From positions 1-5,910 of the forward strand of contig DATJFX010000031.1 of NCBI GenBank assembly GCA_035495465.1: a stretch of DNA of 5,910 nucleotides. The letters are read 5' to 3'. The notes under the pieces were generated by a model that saw nothing but the letters and a program-made list of their open reading frames with translations, ran no database searches and had not been told where the DNA came from. The position numbers and the translations under genes were made by a program. Positions 5,080-5,910 of the stretch are shown piece after piece (the stretch's first letter is position 1; each line of letters begins with the position of its first letter). This stretch comes from DATJFX01 sp035495465. GTDB taxonomy: Bacteria; Patescibacteriota; Doudnabacteria; UBA920; O2-02-FULL-48-8.

Positions 5080-5910
5080 ATGCAAAAATTTTTGGCTTGG
5101 ATTAAAACCCATAGAGTTGTCAGCGGGGTAGCCGCAATTATCGCTATTGGCCTGATTATTTTTTTTACACGGCATACCAATACTGTGAAAGCGCAATATA
5201 TTACCCAGCCTGCGGAAAAAACTACAATTACGGTCGCAGTCTCTGGTACTGGGCAAGTGCTGGCTGAAAATCAGATCGATCTGAAGCCAGGAAGTGCCGG
5301 GACTTTGGTGGCTTTGAACGTGCAATCCGGACAGAGTGTAAAATCCGGGCAAGTAATCGGCCAAATTGACCAGAGCAATAATAATGTTCAATTGGCGCAA
5401 GCTCGAGCACAACTTCTCCAGGCCCAAGCGAATTATGATAAATTGACTGCCGGGTTAACCGGAATTGACTTATCTTTGGCTCAGAGCACTTTAGCCCAAG
5501 CTCAAACTGCCGTGGATCGCGCCTATAATGATCTACTTAATTCGGATTTAACAGCCCAGCCTGCAAATGTCGCAGATATCGTGCCAACTATAAGTGGAAA
5601 CTATACCGGAAATGTAGAAGGAGCTTATCAAATTGATCTCTATGGCTGCACAGGAGGCATATGTTATAAAGTTTCGGGATTGGGGGATACTGAGGGCGTG
5701 ATCACCCGAGGATTACCCGAGCCTATTGGACATGATTTGTATGTAACTTTTGCAACGACCGGAGAGTTATCAGTCAGCGGCCATTATACAATTTCGGTTC
5801 CAAACAAAGCCTCGAGTACGTATTTTTCAAATCTCAACAGTTATAATTCCGCCAAAACTTCGCTTGAGAATGCCCAGCTGCAGTTTGATCAGAAAAACGC
5901 TCCTGCTCAA
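5080..5910 (+). CDS. Membrane-fusion/periplasmic adaptor-type protein of an exporter, 3' end beyond window
   Basis: The reading frame is open for 277 codons to the right edge with no stop; the start is ATG 12 bases after the DUF5666 gene. A basic N terminus and one transmembrane helix (13-29) anchor it. Residues 40-97 form the first half of a biotinyl/lipoyl-like beta-barrel (PGSAGTLVALNV, then SGQSVKSGQVIGQID), the hallmark of HlyD/MacA/AcrA-type adaptors. Residues 98-157 are Ala/Gln/Leu-rich and predict a long coiled-coil helix, including ANYDKLTAG. The helix is interrupted at about 160-246 by a beta-rich, Gly/Tyr/Thr-rich segment with Cys190 and Cys195, and resumes at 248 (YFSNLNSYNSAKTSLENAQ). 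Such adaptors link an inner-membrane ABC or RND pump to outer layers; a MacB-like ABC exporter is the likely next gene. Function as an adaptor is family knowledge; the insert's role is unknown. Confidence 0.9.
   Translation, partial: MQKFLAWIKTHRVVSGVAAIIAIGLIIFFTRHTNTVKAQYITQPAEKTTITVAVSGTGQVLAENQIDLKPGSAGTLVALNVQSGQSVKSGQVIGQIDQSNNNVQLAQARAQLLQAQANYDKLTAGLTGIDLSLAQSTLAQAQTAVDRAYNDLLNSDLTAQPANVADIVPTISGNYTGNVEGAYQIDLYGCTGGICYKVSGLGDTEGVITRGLPEPIGHDLYVTFATTGELSVSGHYTISVPNKASSTYFSNLNSYNSAKTSLENAQLQFDQKNAPAQ

Noticed and set aside
5068..5427. Minus-strand frames of 119 and 60 residues opposite the adaptor gene
   Set aside because: The plus strand here encodes a convincing transmembrane anchor and lipoyl-type domain, so the minus frames are incidental.
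1..5910. CRISPR array, insertion sequence or attachment site
   Set aside because: No regularly spaced direct repeats, transposase or integrase gene, or duplication of the tRNA 3' end was seen on either strand.

Overview
The window looks like a piece of a Candidate Phyla Radiation (Patescibacteria) chromosome or a close relative. This rests on gene content and style, not on a marker gene. Two proteins carry DUF5666-type beta domains, and one of these is fused to a VanZ-like membrane domain. An ECF sigma factor sits beside a small two-helix membrane protein, and a membrane-fusion adaptor carries a beta-rich insert. DNA is moderately AT-rich and genes are tightly packed. All seven complete genes and the right-edge partial gene begin with ATG, all seven visible stops are TAA, and no start has a recognisable Shine-Dalgarno sequence.

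Layout, left to right, all genes on the + strand: (1) bases 1-140 hold a long AT-rich inverted repeat and a tRNA-His(GTG) with encoded CCA, followed by an intrinsic terminator at 177-201. (2) 225-1151 is a secreted/membrane protein with an N-terminal DUF5666-like domain and a C-terminal VanZ-like domain, read from an extended -10 promoter so close to the ATG that its mRNA is probably leaderless or nearly so. (3) 1173-3308 is a compact drug-resistance-type unit. It has a near-consensus promoter embedded in a 12-bp-arm inverted repeat (probable MarR operator), a MarR-family regulator, and an overlapping 14-helix DHA2-type MFS exporter. (4) 3324-5910 is a second transcription unit that starts from another extended -10 promoter abutting the ATG. 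It contains a pterin-4a-carbinolamine dehydratase-like protein, an ECF-type sigma factor, an intergenic hairpin with a short T tract, a two-helix membrane protein in the usual anti-sigma position, a membrane-anchored DUF5666 protein, and the start of a periplasmic-adaptor-type (HlyD/MacA-like) export protein that runs off the right edge.

How the parts may work together: the MarR repressor probably controls itself and the MFS pump, releasing both when a ligand binds. The right-hand unit reads as an envelope-sensing and export cluster: a sigma factor, a candidate membrane-bound partner, a surface-exposed small beta domain and an exporter adaptor, probably followed by ABC-exporter genes beyond the window. 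The most unusual points are the repeated leaderless-type promoters, the dehydratase-like protein that lacks the third active-site histidine, the 80-90 residue insert in the adaptor's coiled-coil hairpin, the C55 substitution in the tRNA T loop, and the pairing of DUF5666 domains with two different membrane contexts.
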